NCBI RefSeq assembly: GCF_037023755.1
Contig: NZ_CP146100.1
Coordinates: 1,614,501 to 1,678,500 of the forward strand
DNA: 64,000 bases
DNA from: Saccharopolyspora sp. SCSIO 74807
Lineage (GTDB): Bacteria > Actinomycetota > Actinomycetes > Mycobacteriales > Pseudonocardiaceae
Reading direction: 5' to 3'
The notes under the pieces are model-generated. The model was not told where the DNA came from and searched no databases. It saw only the letters and a list, made by a program, of their open reading frames with translations. Below, piece after piece: positions 8,375-17,111 of this stretch. The position numbers were made by a program, and so were the translations under genes. The first letter of the stretch is position 1. Every line of letters starts with the position of its first letter.

Positions 8375-8935
8375 ATGAACGTCACCGCAAAGAAGCTCCA
8401 GCCCCGCGAATCCCGATTCCACCAGCTGCTGCAGGACCAGGTGCGCAACGAGCTGAACGCATCGCAGCAGTACCTCGCGGCAGCGGTGTGGTTCGACAAC
8501 GAGGACCTGCCCCGCTTGGCCGCGCACTTCTACCGGCAGGCGCTGGAAGAGCGCAACCACGGCATGATGATCGTGCAGTACCTGATGGACAACGACATCA
8601 AGGTGGCCATCCCGGCCATCGACGAGGTCCGCAACGACTTCACCGAAACCCGCGAACTCGTCGCGCTGGCGCTGGAACAGGAGCGCGAAGTCACCCAGGA
8701 GTTCTTCACGCTGGCCAAGGAGGCCCGCAACGAAGGCGACTTCCTCGGTGAGCAGTTCCTGCAGTGGTTCCTGAAGGAACAGGTCGAAGAGGTCTCGCAG
8801 ATGTCCACGCTGCTGGCCGTGGTGGACCGTTCCAACGGCAACCTGTTCGACGTGGAGAACTTCCTCGCCCGCGAGAACGTGGGCGACGAAGGCCTCGACG
8901 CCACCGCTCCGCCCGTGGCGGGCGGCGCCGTGTGA
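8375..8935 (+). CDS. Ferritin (iron-storage, BfrB-like)
   Basis: This 186-residue ferritin stores iron in a 24-subunit shell. The ferroxidase ligands are visible: Glu in VRNELNASQQYL, the ALEERNHG helix with Glu and His, and further glutamates in ALEQEREV and LKEQVEEV. The C-terminus is a proline/alanine tail. The start is ATG 8375. There is almost no ribosome binding site, and TACCAT lies 8 bp before the ATG, so the transcript may be nearly leaderless. A possible iron box lies upstream and a strong terminator downstream. Confidence 0.95.
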   Translation: MNVTAKKLQPRESRFHQLLQDQVRNELNASQQYLAAAVWFDNEDLPRLAAHFYRQALEERNHGMMIVQYLMDNDIKVAIPAIDEVRNDFTETRELVALALEQEREVTQEFFTLAKEARNEGDFLGEQFLQWFLKEQVEEVSQMSTLLAVVDRSNGNLFDVENFLARENVGDEGLDATAPPVAGGAV

Positions 8936-8951
8936 CCAAGGCGCGATTACG

Positions 8952-8982
8952 AAGGGCGGCCGGATTGTCCGGCCGCCCTTTT
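8952..8982. terminator. Bidirectional rho-independent terminator
   Basis: A perfect 13-bp inverted repeat (AAGGGCGGCCGGA and its complement) around the loop TTG is followed by a short T run. It lies between the convergent ferritin and anti-sigma-like genes and can serve both. Confidence 0.85.
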
Positions 8983-9001
8983 CGCGCGGTTCGCCGCTGG
9001 T

Positions 9002-9490
9002 CTAGTCCGCGTCGCCGCTGGGGGCCGAGGACGTCGACTGCGAGGTCGATGATTCCGAGCTCGACGGACTGGACGTCGTCGGCTCCGGCCGGGAGGACTC
9101 CGAATCGCGCAGGATCGACGGGATCTCGTGCGTCGAACTGCCGCGCGGCACCTCGGGCGGTGCTCCCGGCTGCTCGATCCGGCTCGGCCGGTCCGGCGGC
9201 GGCGACGTGGGGACCACGTGCGGATGCGTCCGCTGCTGCGTCGAGCTGGGCGTGACGACCACCGGCGCCGCCGGGCGCACGGGCTCCTGCGGCGACCGGG
9301 CGACCAGCGTGGCACCGCCACCGACCAGCGCCGTCAACGCCATCGCACTGCCCACCGCGGCGAGGGCCGTCTGCCGCCTGCGGCGACGGCGCGCGGACGC
9401 CACCAACGCCCATTCGGCGCCCGTGCGCACCGGCACTTCCAGCCGGTCGTCGGCGAACAAGCGGTGCAGCTCGTCGTCGAGCCCCATCAC
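9002..9490 (-). CDS. Single-pass membrane protein coupled to the ECF sigma gene (putative anti-sigma partner)
   Basis: This 162-residue protein has a cytosolic N-terminus with an acidic helix (GLDDELHRLFADD) and a poly-arginine stretch. One membrane helix follows (about residues 42-64, ALAAVGSAMALTALVGGGA). The C-terminus is a long proline-, serine- and threonine-rich extracytoplasmic tail. The GTG start overlaps the sigma factor stop by 4 bp; a second possible ATG is the next codon. It lacks a zinc anti-sigma HxxxCxxC motif. Position and topology suggest a membrane regulator of the sigma factor, as is common in SigE-type actinobacterial pairs (inference). Confidence 0.75.
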   Translation of the reverse strand: MMGLDDELHRLFADDRLEVPVRTGAEWALVASARRRRRRQTALAAVGSAMALTALVGGGATLVARSPQEPVRPAAPVVVTPSSTQQRTHPHVVPTSPPPDRPSRIEQPGAPPEVPRGSSTHEIPSILRDSESSRPEPTTSSPSSSESSTSQSTSSAPSGDAD

Positions 9491-10065
9491 ACCTCACCGC
9501 CCTCGAACAGCGGGCCGAGCTTGCGGCGCAACGCGGCCAGCGCCTTGCTGGCCTGGCTCTTCACCGTGCCCGGGCTGACGCCCAGCGAGCGGGCGATCTC
9601 CGCTTCGGACAAGCCCTCGTAGTAGCGCAGCACCACGACCGCGCGCTGCCGCGGCGGCAGGTCCCGCAGCGCCTGCCACAGCGGCTCGTTCTCCAGCCGG
9701 TCCGGGGCATCGGCGGCCGGGACGTCCGGGAACTCGGCGAGCAGCGTTTCCCTGCGAGTTCTGCGCCAGCGGCTGACGTGCGCGTTGGCCATCGCCTTGC
9801 GCACGTAGGCGCGGGGTTCCTGGCAGCTCTGGCTGATCTTCGACCAGCGGGCGCCGACCTTCTCCAGCACCGTCTGCACCAGGTCCGCCGCGTCGTGCGG
9901 ATTGCCGGTCAGCGCGTGGCCGTAGCGCATCAACCCGGGCAGGGCGGCCCGGACGAACTCCGCGAAGTCGTCCTCCACCTCGGCCACGTCCCGCGCTCGC
10001 ACCGGGCGCGACCAGCTCACCGCCGACTCCGCGGCGGGTGGCACAGCAGGCGATCGAGCGGTCAC
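9487..10065 (-). CDS. ECF RNA polymerase sigma factor, SigE family (actinobacterial type)
   Basis: This 192-residue sigma-70 family factor has region 2 (DDFAEFVRAALPGLMRYGHAL, TGNPHDAADLVQTVLEKV) and region 4 (LPPRQRAVVVLRYYEGLSE, ARSLGVSPGTVKSQASKAL). It lacks a sigma-1.1 domain. The start is GTG 10065 behind GAGGGGAG. It directs polymerase to a small regulon, probably at the envelope, and is translationally coupled to a single-pass membrane protein that is likely its regulator. Confidence 0.92.
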   Translation of the reverse strand: MTARSPAVPPAAESAVSWSRPVRARDVAEVEDDFAEFVRAALPGLMRYGHALTGNPHDAADLVQTVLEKVGARWSKISQSCQEPRAYVRKAMANAHVSRWRRTRRETLLAEFPDVPAADAPDRLENEPLWQALRDLPPRQRAVVVLRYYEGLSEAEIARSLGVSPGTVKSQASKALAALRRKLGPLFEGGEV

Positions 10066-10168
10066 GCCACCACTCCCCTCCGCAGCACTGTCGCTTTACG
10101 GAGGTACGCGCCCGCGGTCGGCAGGGTTGCCGTTCCGGTTCCGGACCACCCGAACGGCCCAGCGGAGA

Positions 10169-10540
10169 TCAGGGCGCGGAGCCGATCCACATCCCGGGAC
10201 GCCGTCGGTGCGTGGTCAGGTAAGTGAGCCCGGCTTCCCCGGCCGTGAAGGCGCGGCGCGAGCCGTGCGGGAGCCACAGCAGCGCGCCCCCGGTCATCGG
10301 GTGCGAGCCGTCCGCGGCTTCGAGCACGCCGTTCCCGCCGAGCACGAGCAGCAGCACGTCCAGGTCCGGTTCGGCGTGCGCGTCCACACGCTGGTGCGGG
10401 GCCAACCGGACGACGTTGGCGTCCAACTGCCGCCCGGCTTCAGCGAGCTTCCACCGCACACCGGATGACTCGTCCGCGGCGAGCTCCCCCACGTCGGCGA
10501 GGACGCGCGGGAGCTCCTCGGGCACTTCGCGCTCCGGCAT
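10169..10540 (-). CDS. Small cupin-domain protein
   Basis: This 123-residue protein has one cupin-like double-stranded beta-helix. ANVVRLAPHQRVDAHAEPDLDVLLLVLGG resembles cupin motif 1, with His residues at the metal positions, and GALLWLPHGSRRAFTAGE resembles motif 2. The start is ATG 10540, four bases after the stop of the SEC-C gene, so the two are probably co-transcribed. Metal binding is likely; substrate unknown. Confidence 0.75.
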   Translation of the reverse strand: MPEREVPEELPRVLADVGELAADESSGVRWKLAEAGRQLDANVVRLAPHQRVDAHAEPDLDVLLLVLGGNGVLEAADGSHPMTGGALLWLPHGSRRAFTAGEAGLTYLTTHRRRPGMWIGSAP

Positions 10541-10544
10541 CGCC

Positions 10545-11486
10545 TCAGCGCAGCGTGACTTGGCGACCGCGCAACCCGTCGCGGGAACGCCGCTCGGTCG
10601 CGTCCAGCGGAGTGCTCTCCAGCGACTGCAACGCCTCGGTGAGCCGTTCGCCCAGCGCAGCAGCGGGTTCGTCCCACTCCCGCGGGTGCTTGTCGCGGTC
10701 CAGGTCCCACACCGGCACCAGCACGCCGTGCGCGCGGAACGACCCGGCGAACCGGCTGTCGTCGTCCAGCGCCAGCTCACCGCGCGCGGACAGGCGCGCG
10801 CAGGCGGCCAGCAGCTTCTCCTCCGGCTCCGGGCGCACCCAGCGCAGATGCGCCTTCTCGCCGGTGTCCACCCAGTACGCCGAGCGGGCGGTGGAGAGCC
10901 GGGCGGTCGGCATGATCGCGGCGTTCGCCCGCTCCAGGGACAGCTTGATCTCACCGGTCGGCTCGGTGCCCTCCGGCAGCCACCACGAGAAGTCCTCGTG
11001 CAGCTCGACGTCCAGCTCGGCGTCCGGGTCGATCAGGTCCTGCAACCGGGTCGCGTCCGGCTGCGGCGTCTCGGGGCCGACGACCGGCAGCGACTCGCCC
11101 GCCTCGGCCTCGCGCACCCACTCGACCGCGCGGGCCAGGTCGCGGCTGAGATCGCCGGAGCGGGTCTGCACCTGCAGCCCGACGAACGCCTCCTCGTCGG
11201 AGCGCTTGACCGCCGCGGCCGCCATCGGCAGCACCGAGGCCACCGTCACGTCCGCGCCGTCGCGCAACGGCAGCTTCGCCGTGGCCGACGGGACGAACTC
11301 GCGCAGGGCCACCAGGTCGCCCTCCGCGGCCAGGCCCTCGAACGGCCTGGTCACGATCACGTCGCCGGCACCTCGGGCGGTGCCGTGGCAGTTCTTGTAG
11401 CGCTTGCCGGACCCGCACGGGCAAGGCTGCCTCGGGCCGACAGCGCCCTCTGCGGCCTGGGACCGGGTGGCCGTTCGCTTCGACAC
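10545..11486 (-). CDS. DUF5926 protein with N-terminal SEC-C zinc motif
   Basis: This is a 313-residue cytosolic protein. The N-terminal segment RQPCPCGSGKRYKNCHG (residues about 19-35) is the SEC-C zinc-binding motif (CxC...C-H) best known from the SecA C-terminus. The rest is an actinobacteria-typical DUF5926 body with acidic helices (DPDAELDVELHEDFSWWLPEG). The start is GTG 11486 after AGGAGG. Function is unknown; SEC-C proteins may contact the ribosome or the secretion machinery (family-level idea). A cupin gene follows four bases downstream. Confidence 0.85.
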   Translation of the reverse strand: MSKRTATRSQAAEGAVGPRQPCPCGSGKRYKNCHGTARGAGDVIVTRPFEGLAAEGDLVALREFVPSATAKLPLRDGADVTVASVLPMAAAAVKRSDEEAFVGLQVQTRSGDLSRDLARAVEWVREAEAGESLPVVGPETPQPDATRLQDLIDPDAELDVELHEDFSWWLPEGTEPTGEIKLSLERANAAIMPTARLSTARSAYWVDTGEKAHLRWVRPEPEEKLLAACARLSARGELALDDDSRFAGSFRAHGVLVPVWDLDRDKHPREWDEPAAALGERLTEALQSLESTPLDATERRSRDGLRGRQVTLR

Positions 11487-11575
11487 TCGAAGCCTCCTCG
11501 CTCGAGTCGTGTGATCGGACCCACCGACGCTACCGAGCCGCGGACACCGGCGATTCCCCGGGGCAACCGCCGTGC

Positions 11576-11607
11576 GCTGTGCCAGCCGCCCGCTGTGCCA
11601 ACCGCCC
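11576..11607. repeat. Two tandem copies of a 16-bp unit
   Basis: GCTGTGCCAGCCGCCC is followed by GCTGTGCCAACCGCCC with one mismatch. It lies in the 137-bp gap between the DUF4328 and DUF5926 genes. Only two copies are present, so it may be a chance duplication. Confidence 0.5.
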
Positions 11608-11623
11608 GCTGGGCGAAGCTCGC

Positions 11624-12541
11624 TCAGCGCGCGGCGGTGGACGGCCGCTCGGCGCGCTGCGGCGTCGGCGCACCCCGGACGTCGAGGACGCGCCAGCGCG
11701 CCAGCCCCGCCGGATCCAGCGGCACGATCAAGCTGGACAGGTAGTGCACGACGCGCAACGTCAGCACTGCCACGGCCACCACGGCCACATCGGTCCAGAA
11801 GTGCAGCACCACGCCGTCCGCAAGCGCCTGTACTCCGCTGCGGAAACCCCACAGGAACGCGATCCAGCCGAGCACGAGGCTCACCGCCCACGCGGCCCAC
11901 CAAGCCAGCACCAGCCGCGAGGGACGGGGACGCTCGCCGGAACCGCGGGTGCCCGCACCGATCAGCACGGCGTGTTCGACCTCGGCCAGCGCCGAACCCG
12001 GCAGCACCAGGTTCGCGCCGGGCACCAGCACCCCCGCCACGACCTGCCAATCCGGGCGGCGCGGAAGCACCCCGATCCGATCCGCGGAGGCGACGCGCGC
12101 CCACAGCAGCCACAGCACGGCGAAAACTCCGCTGCAGAAACCGAGCAGCCAGCTCAGCGAACCCGCTGCGAGCACCAGGGCGTCCGAGACGTCCAACGCG
12201 GTTTTCGACAGCGCGGTGTCCCGGCTCATCAGCAGCAGCACGTAGCGCCAGAGCTCCGCCGCGGCGGCCACACCGGCCATGCCCGCGGTCAGCCGCAGCG
12301 CCGAGATCGTCGTCGCCGACCACGACGCGACCCGCTGCACCGGATCGGCCCGCGGCTGCGTCGGCAGCGCGAGCGGCCAGCGCCATCCCAGCGGCGGGAA
12401 GCCCCAGCGCGGAACCGCCGGGTACGCGGGCGGTCCGGCGTAGGGGCGAGCCGGGCGCGGGCGCCTGCGCGTGCGCGGTCCGCCCGGTGGAGTGGCCACC
12501 CACTCCGGCCGCGGCGGCGGACCCGGCTCGGGAGGAGTCAC
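11624..12541 (-). CDS. DUF4328 four-helix membrane protein
   Basis: This 305-residue integral membrane protein has a proline-rich cytosolic N-terminus of about 60 residues and four hydrophobic helices. They begin near ISALRLTAGMAGVAAAAELW, LAAGSLSWLLGFCSGVFAVL, LVLAWWAAWAVSLVLGW and FWTDVAVVAVAVLTLRVV. The pattern fits DUF4328, a family common in actinobacteria with no known activity. The GTG start overlaps the rhodanese stop by 4 bp, so they form a two-gene operon. Confidence 0.8.
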   Translation of the reverse strand: MTPPEPGPPPRPEWVATPPGGPRTRRRPRPARPYAGPPAYPAVPRWGFPPLGWRWPLALPTQPRADPVQRVASWSATTISALRLTAGMAGVAAAAELWRYVLLLMSRDTALSKTALDVSDALVLAAGSLSWLLGFCSGVFAVLWLLWARVASADRIGVLPRRPDWQVVAGVLVPGANLVLPGSALAEVEHAVLIGAGTRGSGERPRPSRLVLAWWAAWAVSLVLGWIAFLWGFRSGVQALADGVVLHFWTDVAVVAVAVLTLRVVHYLSSLIVPLDPAGLARWRVLDVRGAPTPQRAERPSTAAR

Positions 12542-12891
12542 AGCACGTACGGCTCGGTGCCGGGGTCGTCGGAGACGACGCTGCGGCCGCTGGTGTGCCA
12601 GCCGTTCATGCCGCGCTCCACGTTCACCGCGTCCCAGCCGTTCGCGTTCAGGTACGCCGTGACGCGCGCCGAACGGCCACCGGAGCGGCACACCACGTAG
12701 AGCTGGTCGGCCTCGGGCAGGTCGTCGAGCCGCTGCGGGATCTCGCTCATCGGGATGTGCACCGCGCCGGGCGCGTGCCCTGCGGCCCACTCGTCGTGCT
12801 CCCGGACGTCCAGCAGCGCGTTGCCCGCACCGGGCAGTTCGGCGGGCAGCTCCTCCGGCGGGACACCGGGCACTTGCATCGGGGTAGTCAC
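12538..12891 (-). CDS. Rhodanese-like sulfurtransferase, single domain
   Basis: This 117-residue rhodanese domain would transfer sulfane sulfur through a cysteine persulfide. It shows LLDVREHDEWAAGHAPGAVH and the active-site loop VVCRSGGRSARV, where the cysteine is the nucleophile, then ERGMNGWHTSGRSVV. The start is GTG 12891 (VTTPMQVPGVPPEE); longer reading is possible but lacks a ribosome binding site. It is coupled to the DUF4328 gene. Confidence 0.9.
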   Translation of the reverse strand: MTTPMQVPGVPPEELPAELPGAGNALLDVREHDEWAAGHAPGAVHIPMSEIPQRLDDLPEADQLYVVCRSGGRSARVTAYLNANGWDAVNVERGMNGWHTSGRSVVSDDPGTEPYVL

Positions 12892-12984
12892 GCCACGATG
12901 CTGCCACGCCGGCCGTGGGCATGTCGTGAGGTGCCCACGTCCCCGTGCCGCGACTCGCCCGTGCCGTGACTCGCACCGCGCAGC

Positions 12985-13015
12985 GGAACGCCCCGCCGGG
13001 TGGGCGGGGCGTTCC
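12985..13015. terminator. Hairpin terminator downstream of the symporter operon
   Basis: GGAACGCCCCGCC and its perfect complement surround a 5-base loop. It lies 46 bp after the stop of the first symporter gene (minus strand). No T tract follows on that strand, which is common for actinobacterial terminators. Confidence 0.6.
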
Positions 13016-13060
13016 TGGACTGCGCGGTTGTCCGAGCACTTATCAGTGACGGAGCACTTC

Positions 13061-14710
13061 TCAGTGCTGCGCGGTCGACTTCTCCGCGCCGGCACCGGTC
13101 AGCGAGCGGACCTCCATCTCGGCGTACTTCTCCGCGTTGTGCGGCTCCTTGCTCAGCACCGTGCCCAGGTAGCCGAGCAGGAACGAGATCGGGATGGACA
13201 CCAGGCCCGGGTTCTTCAGCGGGAACAGCGCGATGTCCAGCGACGGGAACATCGCCTCCTCGTCGCCGGTCACCGCGGGCGAGAAGATGATCAGCACGAT
13301 GGTCACCGCGAGCCCGCCGTAGATGCTCCACAGCGCGCCGGTGGTGTTGAACCGCTTCCAGAACAGCGAGTACAGCAGCGTCGGCAGGTTCGCCGAGGCC
13401 GCCACCGCGAACGCGAGCGCGACCAGGAACGCCACGTTCTGCCCGTTGGCCGCGATGCCGCCGAGGATCGAGACCACGCCGATCACCACCGCGGTGATCC
13501 GCGCGACCTTCACCTCCTGCTGCTTGTCGTCCACCTGCCCGTTCTTGATCACGTTGGCGTAGATGTCGTGCGCGAACGACGCCGAAGCGGTGATCGTCAA
13601 GCCCGCGACGACCGCGAGGATCGTGGCGAACGCGACCGCCGAGATGAACCCGAGCAGCCACGGCCCGCCGAGTTGCAGCGCCAGCAGCGGCGCTGCCGAG
13701 TTGACCCCGCCAGGGGCCTCCTTGATCACGTCCGGCCCGACCATGGCCCCGGCGCCGTACCCGAGAACCAGCGTGAACAGGTAGAACAGGCCGATCAGCC
13801 AGATCGCCCACACCACCGAGCGCCGCGCCTCCTTGGCCGTGGGCACGGTGTAGAAGCGCATCAGCACGTGCGGCAGGCCCGCGGTGCCGAGCACCAGCGC
13901 CAGCCCCAGGGACACGAAGTCGAGCCTGCTGGCTTCGGTCTTGCCGTACTGCGCACCCGGGTTGAGCAGCTTCTCGCCGTTCGCGCCCGCGGTGTCCACG
14001 GCCGATCCGAGCAGCCCGGACAGGTTGAAGCCGTACAGGCCCAGCACCCACACCGTCATCACGAACGTGCCCGCGATCAGCAGCGCCGCCTTGATGATCT
14101 GCACCCATGTGGTGCCCTTCATGCCGCCGACCAGCACGTACACGATCATCAGCACGCCGACGACGGCGATCACGATGGCCTGCTGGCCCTTGTCCGTCAC
14201 GCCCAGCAGCAGCGCGATCAGGCCGCCGGCGCCCGCCATCTGGGCCAGCAGGTAGAAGAACGTCACCGCCAGCGTCGACAGCGAGGCCGCGGTGCGCACC
14301 GGACGCTCCCGCATCCGGAAGCTGAGCACGTCGGCCATCGTGTACCGGCCGGTGTTCCGCAGCAGTTCCGCGACCAGCAGCAACGCCACCAGCCAGGCCA
14401 CGAGGAAGCCGATCGAGTACAGGAATCCGTCGTAGCCGTACACCGCGATCGCGCCCGCGATGCCGAGGAACGACGCCGCGGACAGGTAGTCGCCGGAGAT
14501 CGCGATGCCGTTCTGCGGGCCGCTGAACGAGCGGCCCGCGGCGTAGTAGTCCGACGCGGTCTTGGTGTTCCGGCTCGCCCGGAACACGATCACCAGCGTC
14601 ACCAGCACGAACACCGCGAAGATGCCGATGTTGAGCCAGCGGTTGGACGCCGTGTCGGTGTTCGGGTTCTGCGCCAGGTGCATTCCCAGCGCGGTCGTAG
14701 TGGCGCTCAC
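13061..14710 (-). CDS. Sodium:solute symporter, ActP-like monocarboxylate permease
   Basis: This 549-residue transporter of the SSS family is closest in feel to acetate permease ActP. It has about 13 hydrophobic helices, the helix-1 pattern GPQNGIAISGDYLSAASFLGIAG, and GTAGLPHVLMRFYTVP shared by acetate/pyruvate symporters. The GTG start overlaps the DUF485 stop by 4 bp; DUF485 proteins normally precede actP. The LytTR/LytS pair encoded 3-8 kb upstream on the same strand may control it. Substrate (acetate, pyruvate or propionate) is inferred. Confidence 0.88.
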   Translation of the reverse strand: MSATTTALGMHLAQNPNTDTASNRWLNIGIFAVFVLVTLVIVFRASRNTKTASDYYAAGRSFSGPQNGIAISGDYLSAASFLGIAGAIAVYGYDGFLYSIGFLVAWLVALLLVAELLRNTGRYTMADVLSFRMRERPVRTAASLSTLAVTFFYLLAQMAGAGGLIALLLGVTDKGQQAIVIAVVGVLMIVYVLVGGMKGTTWVQIIKAALLIAGTFVMTVWVLGLYGFNLSGLLGSAVDTAGANGEKLLNPGAQYGKTEASRLDFVSLGLALVLGTAGLPHVLMRFYTVPTAKEARRSVVWAIWLIGLFYLFTLVLGYGAGAMVGPDVIKEAPGGVNSAAPLLALQLGGPWLLGFISAVAFATILAVVAGLTITASASFAHDIYANVIKNGQVDDKQQEVKVARITAVVIGVVSILGGIAANGQNVAFLVALAFAVAASANLPTLLYSLFWKRFNTTGALWSIYGGLAVTIVLIIFSPAVTGDEEAMFPSLDIALFPLKNPGLVSIPISFLLGYLGTVLSKEPHNAEKYAEMEVRSLTGAGAEKSTAQH

Positions 14711-15078
14711 CGCTGCTCTCCTTCGACGCTCTCGCGGATCCGCTCGGCCACCGGATCCAGGTTCTTGTTGGCGAACCGGACGTAGAGCGTCGTGATGACG
14801 AACGTGGACACGAATTGCAACAGCCCGAGGACCAGGCCGACGTTGATGTTCCCGGCGAGCTTGATGCTCATGAAGCCGTGCGCGTAGTCCGCGAGCAGCA
14901 CGTAGATCAAGTACCAGGCGAGGAAGATCGCCGATACCGGGAAGACGAATTTACGCAACCGTTGCCGGAGCGTGCGGAAATCGGGACTGCGCTGGGTCTC
15001 GATCCAGACTTCGGCATCGGTGCCGGGGCTCGGATCGCTTTGGCCCGTGGAGTTCACGGTTGTCTTTTCCTCCTGCAT
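14707..15078 (-). CDS. DUF485 membrane protein, symporter partner
   Basis: This 123-residue protein has two membrane helices (FVFPVSAIFLAWYLIYVLLA and VGLVLGLLQFVSTFVITTLY) joined by DYAHGFMSIKLAGNIN, the DUF485 signature region. It starts at ATG 15078. DUF485 genes sit directly before actP-type symporters in many bacteria and are probably accessory subunits. The stop overlaps the symporter start. The 232-bp gap upstream should hold the operon promoter. Confidence 0.9.
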   Translation of the reverse strand: MQEEKTTVNSTGQSDPSPGTDAEVWIETQRSPDFRTLRQRLRKFVFPVSAIFLAWYLIYVLLADYAHGFMSIKLAGNINVGLVLGLLQFVSTFVITTLYVRFANKNLDPVAERIRESVEGEQR

Positions 15079-15310
15079 CGGTGCGCTCCCGCCCGCCGGC
15101 GCCGGGCGGAGCTCGAGCTGTGAACGCGCGAACGCTAACCACCCGATGATCTTCGCGGAATCCGCCGGAATGAGGAATTTCCCAAACCGGGTGGATGACC
15201 ATCAGGCGGACTTGCGAAAGCAGAGCTTGGCACGTGCTGTGGGGGTTGTCACCGGCACTTCTGCCGACGGTGAATAACGATCGGGCGACATTCCGGACAT
15301 TGCGGAACGC

Positions 15311-17104
15311 TCAGCGCCGCCGGTGCCGTCCTTCCGGGACCGACCTGCGCCCCCGGCCGCTCGCCCGGGTCGCCGGGCCGTCCTGGAACCCGAGCCGGTC
15401 CGGGGCGTGCATCCGCAGCATGATCCGCGAGACGCCGCCCGGAAGGCGAGCGCGGGTGGCGAAGCTGACCAGCACCGCCGTCGAGAACGCGATCGGCACC
15501 GTCACCAGCGCGGGCTGGCGCAGCAGCGCACCGGCGATGCCGTCGGTCTCCGGCCACATCGCGCTCGCGCCCATGGCCGCGAGCACCAGGACTCCCCCGG
15601 TGGTCAGGCCCGCTCCGGCCCCGGCGGCGGTCAGCCCGCGCCACCACACGCCGAGGATCAGCAGCGGGCAGAACGTCGAGGCCGCCAGCGCGAACGCGAG
15701 TCCCACTCCGCGCGGAAGATCGTCCTGCGGCAGCACCAGCGACAGCGCCACCGGCAGCAGCGCAGTGGCCACCAGCACCAGCCGCGCGTCGACTCCCCGG
15801 TCCCGCAGCAGGTCGGTCGAGACCACCCCGGCGATGCTGACCACGAGACCGGACGAGGTCGACACGAACGCCGCGAACGCGCCCGCCGCGGTCAGCACCG
15901 TCAGCAGCGTCCCCGGCCAGCCGCTGAGCATCGCGTTCGGCAGCAGCAGCACGGCGGCGTCGGTGGTTCCGGTGACCAGCAACTCCGGCACGAACAACCG
16001 GGACAGCAATCCGAAGATGGTCGGGAAGAGGAAGAACATGCCCAGCAGCAACAGCACGAACAGCGCCGTGCGGCGGGCGGCGTGCCCGCTGGGGTTCGTG
16101 TAGAAGCGGATCAGCACGTGCGGCAGACCCATCGTCCCCAGGAACGTCGCCAAGATCAGCGAGTACGTCTCCACCAGCGAATCCGGCCCGCCGTCCTGCG
16201 GGTGCAGCCACGAGGCGTTGTCCGGGTCCGCGTCGGCGACCACCGGCACCGGGCTGTGCGCCGGGAACCGCAGCTGGGTGCCCTTGTCGACCTGGTAGTC
16301 CCCGGCAGAGACGAACACCTCGGCGTGGCCCCGCGGCTGCAACGGCCCGTCCCCGCTCGGCGCGGGCGAACCGGTCACGTCGACCCACACCGGCTCGGCG
16401 ACGTGCAGCCGGACCGGGGTCTGCACCTGGACGACCGTGTCGTGCTGGAACTCCGGTCCGGGCGATTCCAGCCGCACGCCGTGGGATCCACCCGTCAAGA
16501 ACACCCCGAACAGCACGAACGCGGGCACGGTGATCGCGAACAGCTTCACCCAGTACTGGAACGCCTGCACCAGCGTCACCGCGCGCATCCCGCCGCTGAG
16601 CACGCCTGCCATCACGAGCACGGCCACCGCGAGCACACCCGCCCAGAACGGCACGCCGGAAACGGTGGCCAGCGTCAATCCGGCGGCCTGGAACTGCGGA
16701 ATCAGGTACAGCACGCCGATCAGCACCACGAAAACCGTGCTGAACCAGCGCAGCCGCAGCGAATCCAGCCGGGCCTCGACGAAATCCGGAATCGTGTAAG
16801 CGCCGGACCGGCGCAGCGGCGCGGCGACGAACAACAGCACCGCCAGATACCCGGAAGCGAAACCGATCGGATACCACAGCGCGTCCACGCCGTCCTTCAG
16901 GATCAAACCCGCGATGCCGAGGAACGAGGCGGCCGAGAGGTATTCCCCGGAAATGGCTGCGGCGTTGCGCTCCTCCCGCACCAGCCGCCGCGCCACCAGC
17001 AGATCCGAAGTGGTGCGCGCCGTGCTCGAACCCCAGATGCCGATCGCGAAAGTGGCCACGGCGACGAGCGCGATGCCGCCCAGCGCCCAGGAAGCGGAGA
17101 CCAT
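15311..17104 (-). CDS. Second sodium:solute symporter with a large extracytoplasmic insertion
   Basis: This is a 597-residue SSS-family transporter. It keeps the ActP-like motifs SGEYLSAASFLGIAG, GTMGLPHVLIRFYTNP and the helix set of the family. About 100 polar residues (roughly 212-315, including VWVDVTGSPAPSGDG and VSAGDYQVDKGTQ) are inserted between helices, giving a beta-rich outer domain. The C-terminus is long and basic (GRGRRSVPEGRHRRR). The small membrane gene at 17112 ends seven bases upstream of it. Substrate is probably a monocarboxylate. Confidence 0.85.
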   Translation of the reverse strand: MVSASWALGGIALVAVATFAIGIWGSSTARTTSDLLVARRLVREERNAAAISGEYLSAASFLGIAGLILKDGVDALWYPIGFASGYLAVLLFVAAPLRRSGAYTIPDFVEARLDSLRLRWFSTVFVVLIGVLYLIPQFQAAGLTLATVSGVPFWAGVLAVAVLVMAGVLSGGMRAVTLVQAFQYWVKLFAITVPAFVLFGVFLTGGSHGVRLESPGPEFQHDTVVQVQTPVRLHVAEPVWVDVTGSPAPSGDGPLQPRGHAEVFVSAGDYQVDKGTQLRFPAHSPVPVVADADPDNASWLHPQDGGPDSLVETYSLILATFLGTMGLPHVLIRFYTNPSGHAARRTALFVLLLLGMFFLFPTIFGLLSRLFVPELLVTGTTDAAVLLLPNAMLSGWPGTLLTVLTAAGAFAAFVSTSSGLVVSIAGVVSTDLLRDRGVDARLVLVATALLPVALSLVLPQDDLPRGVGLAFALAASTFCPLLILGVWWRGLTAAGAGAGLTTGGVLVLAAMGASAMWPETDGIAGALLRQPALVTVPIAFSTAVLVSFATRARLPGGVSRIMLRMHAPDRLGFQDGPATRASGRGRRSVPEGRHRRR

Positions 17105-17111
17105 CGCCGAG

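Noticed and set aside
11576-11607. Tandem 16-bp repeat as a possible CRISPR or repeat array
   Set aside because: Only two adjacent copies without spacers are present. No cas gene is in the window.
15079-15310. Possible riboswitch before the DUF485-symporter operon
   Set aside because: No stem-loop set or conserved core of a known riboswitch class is visible in this 232-bp gap.
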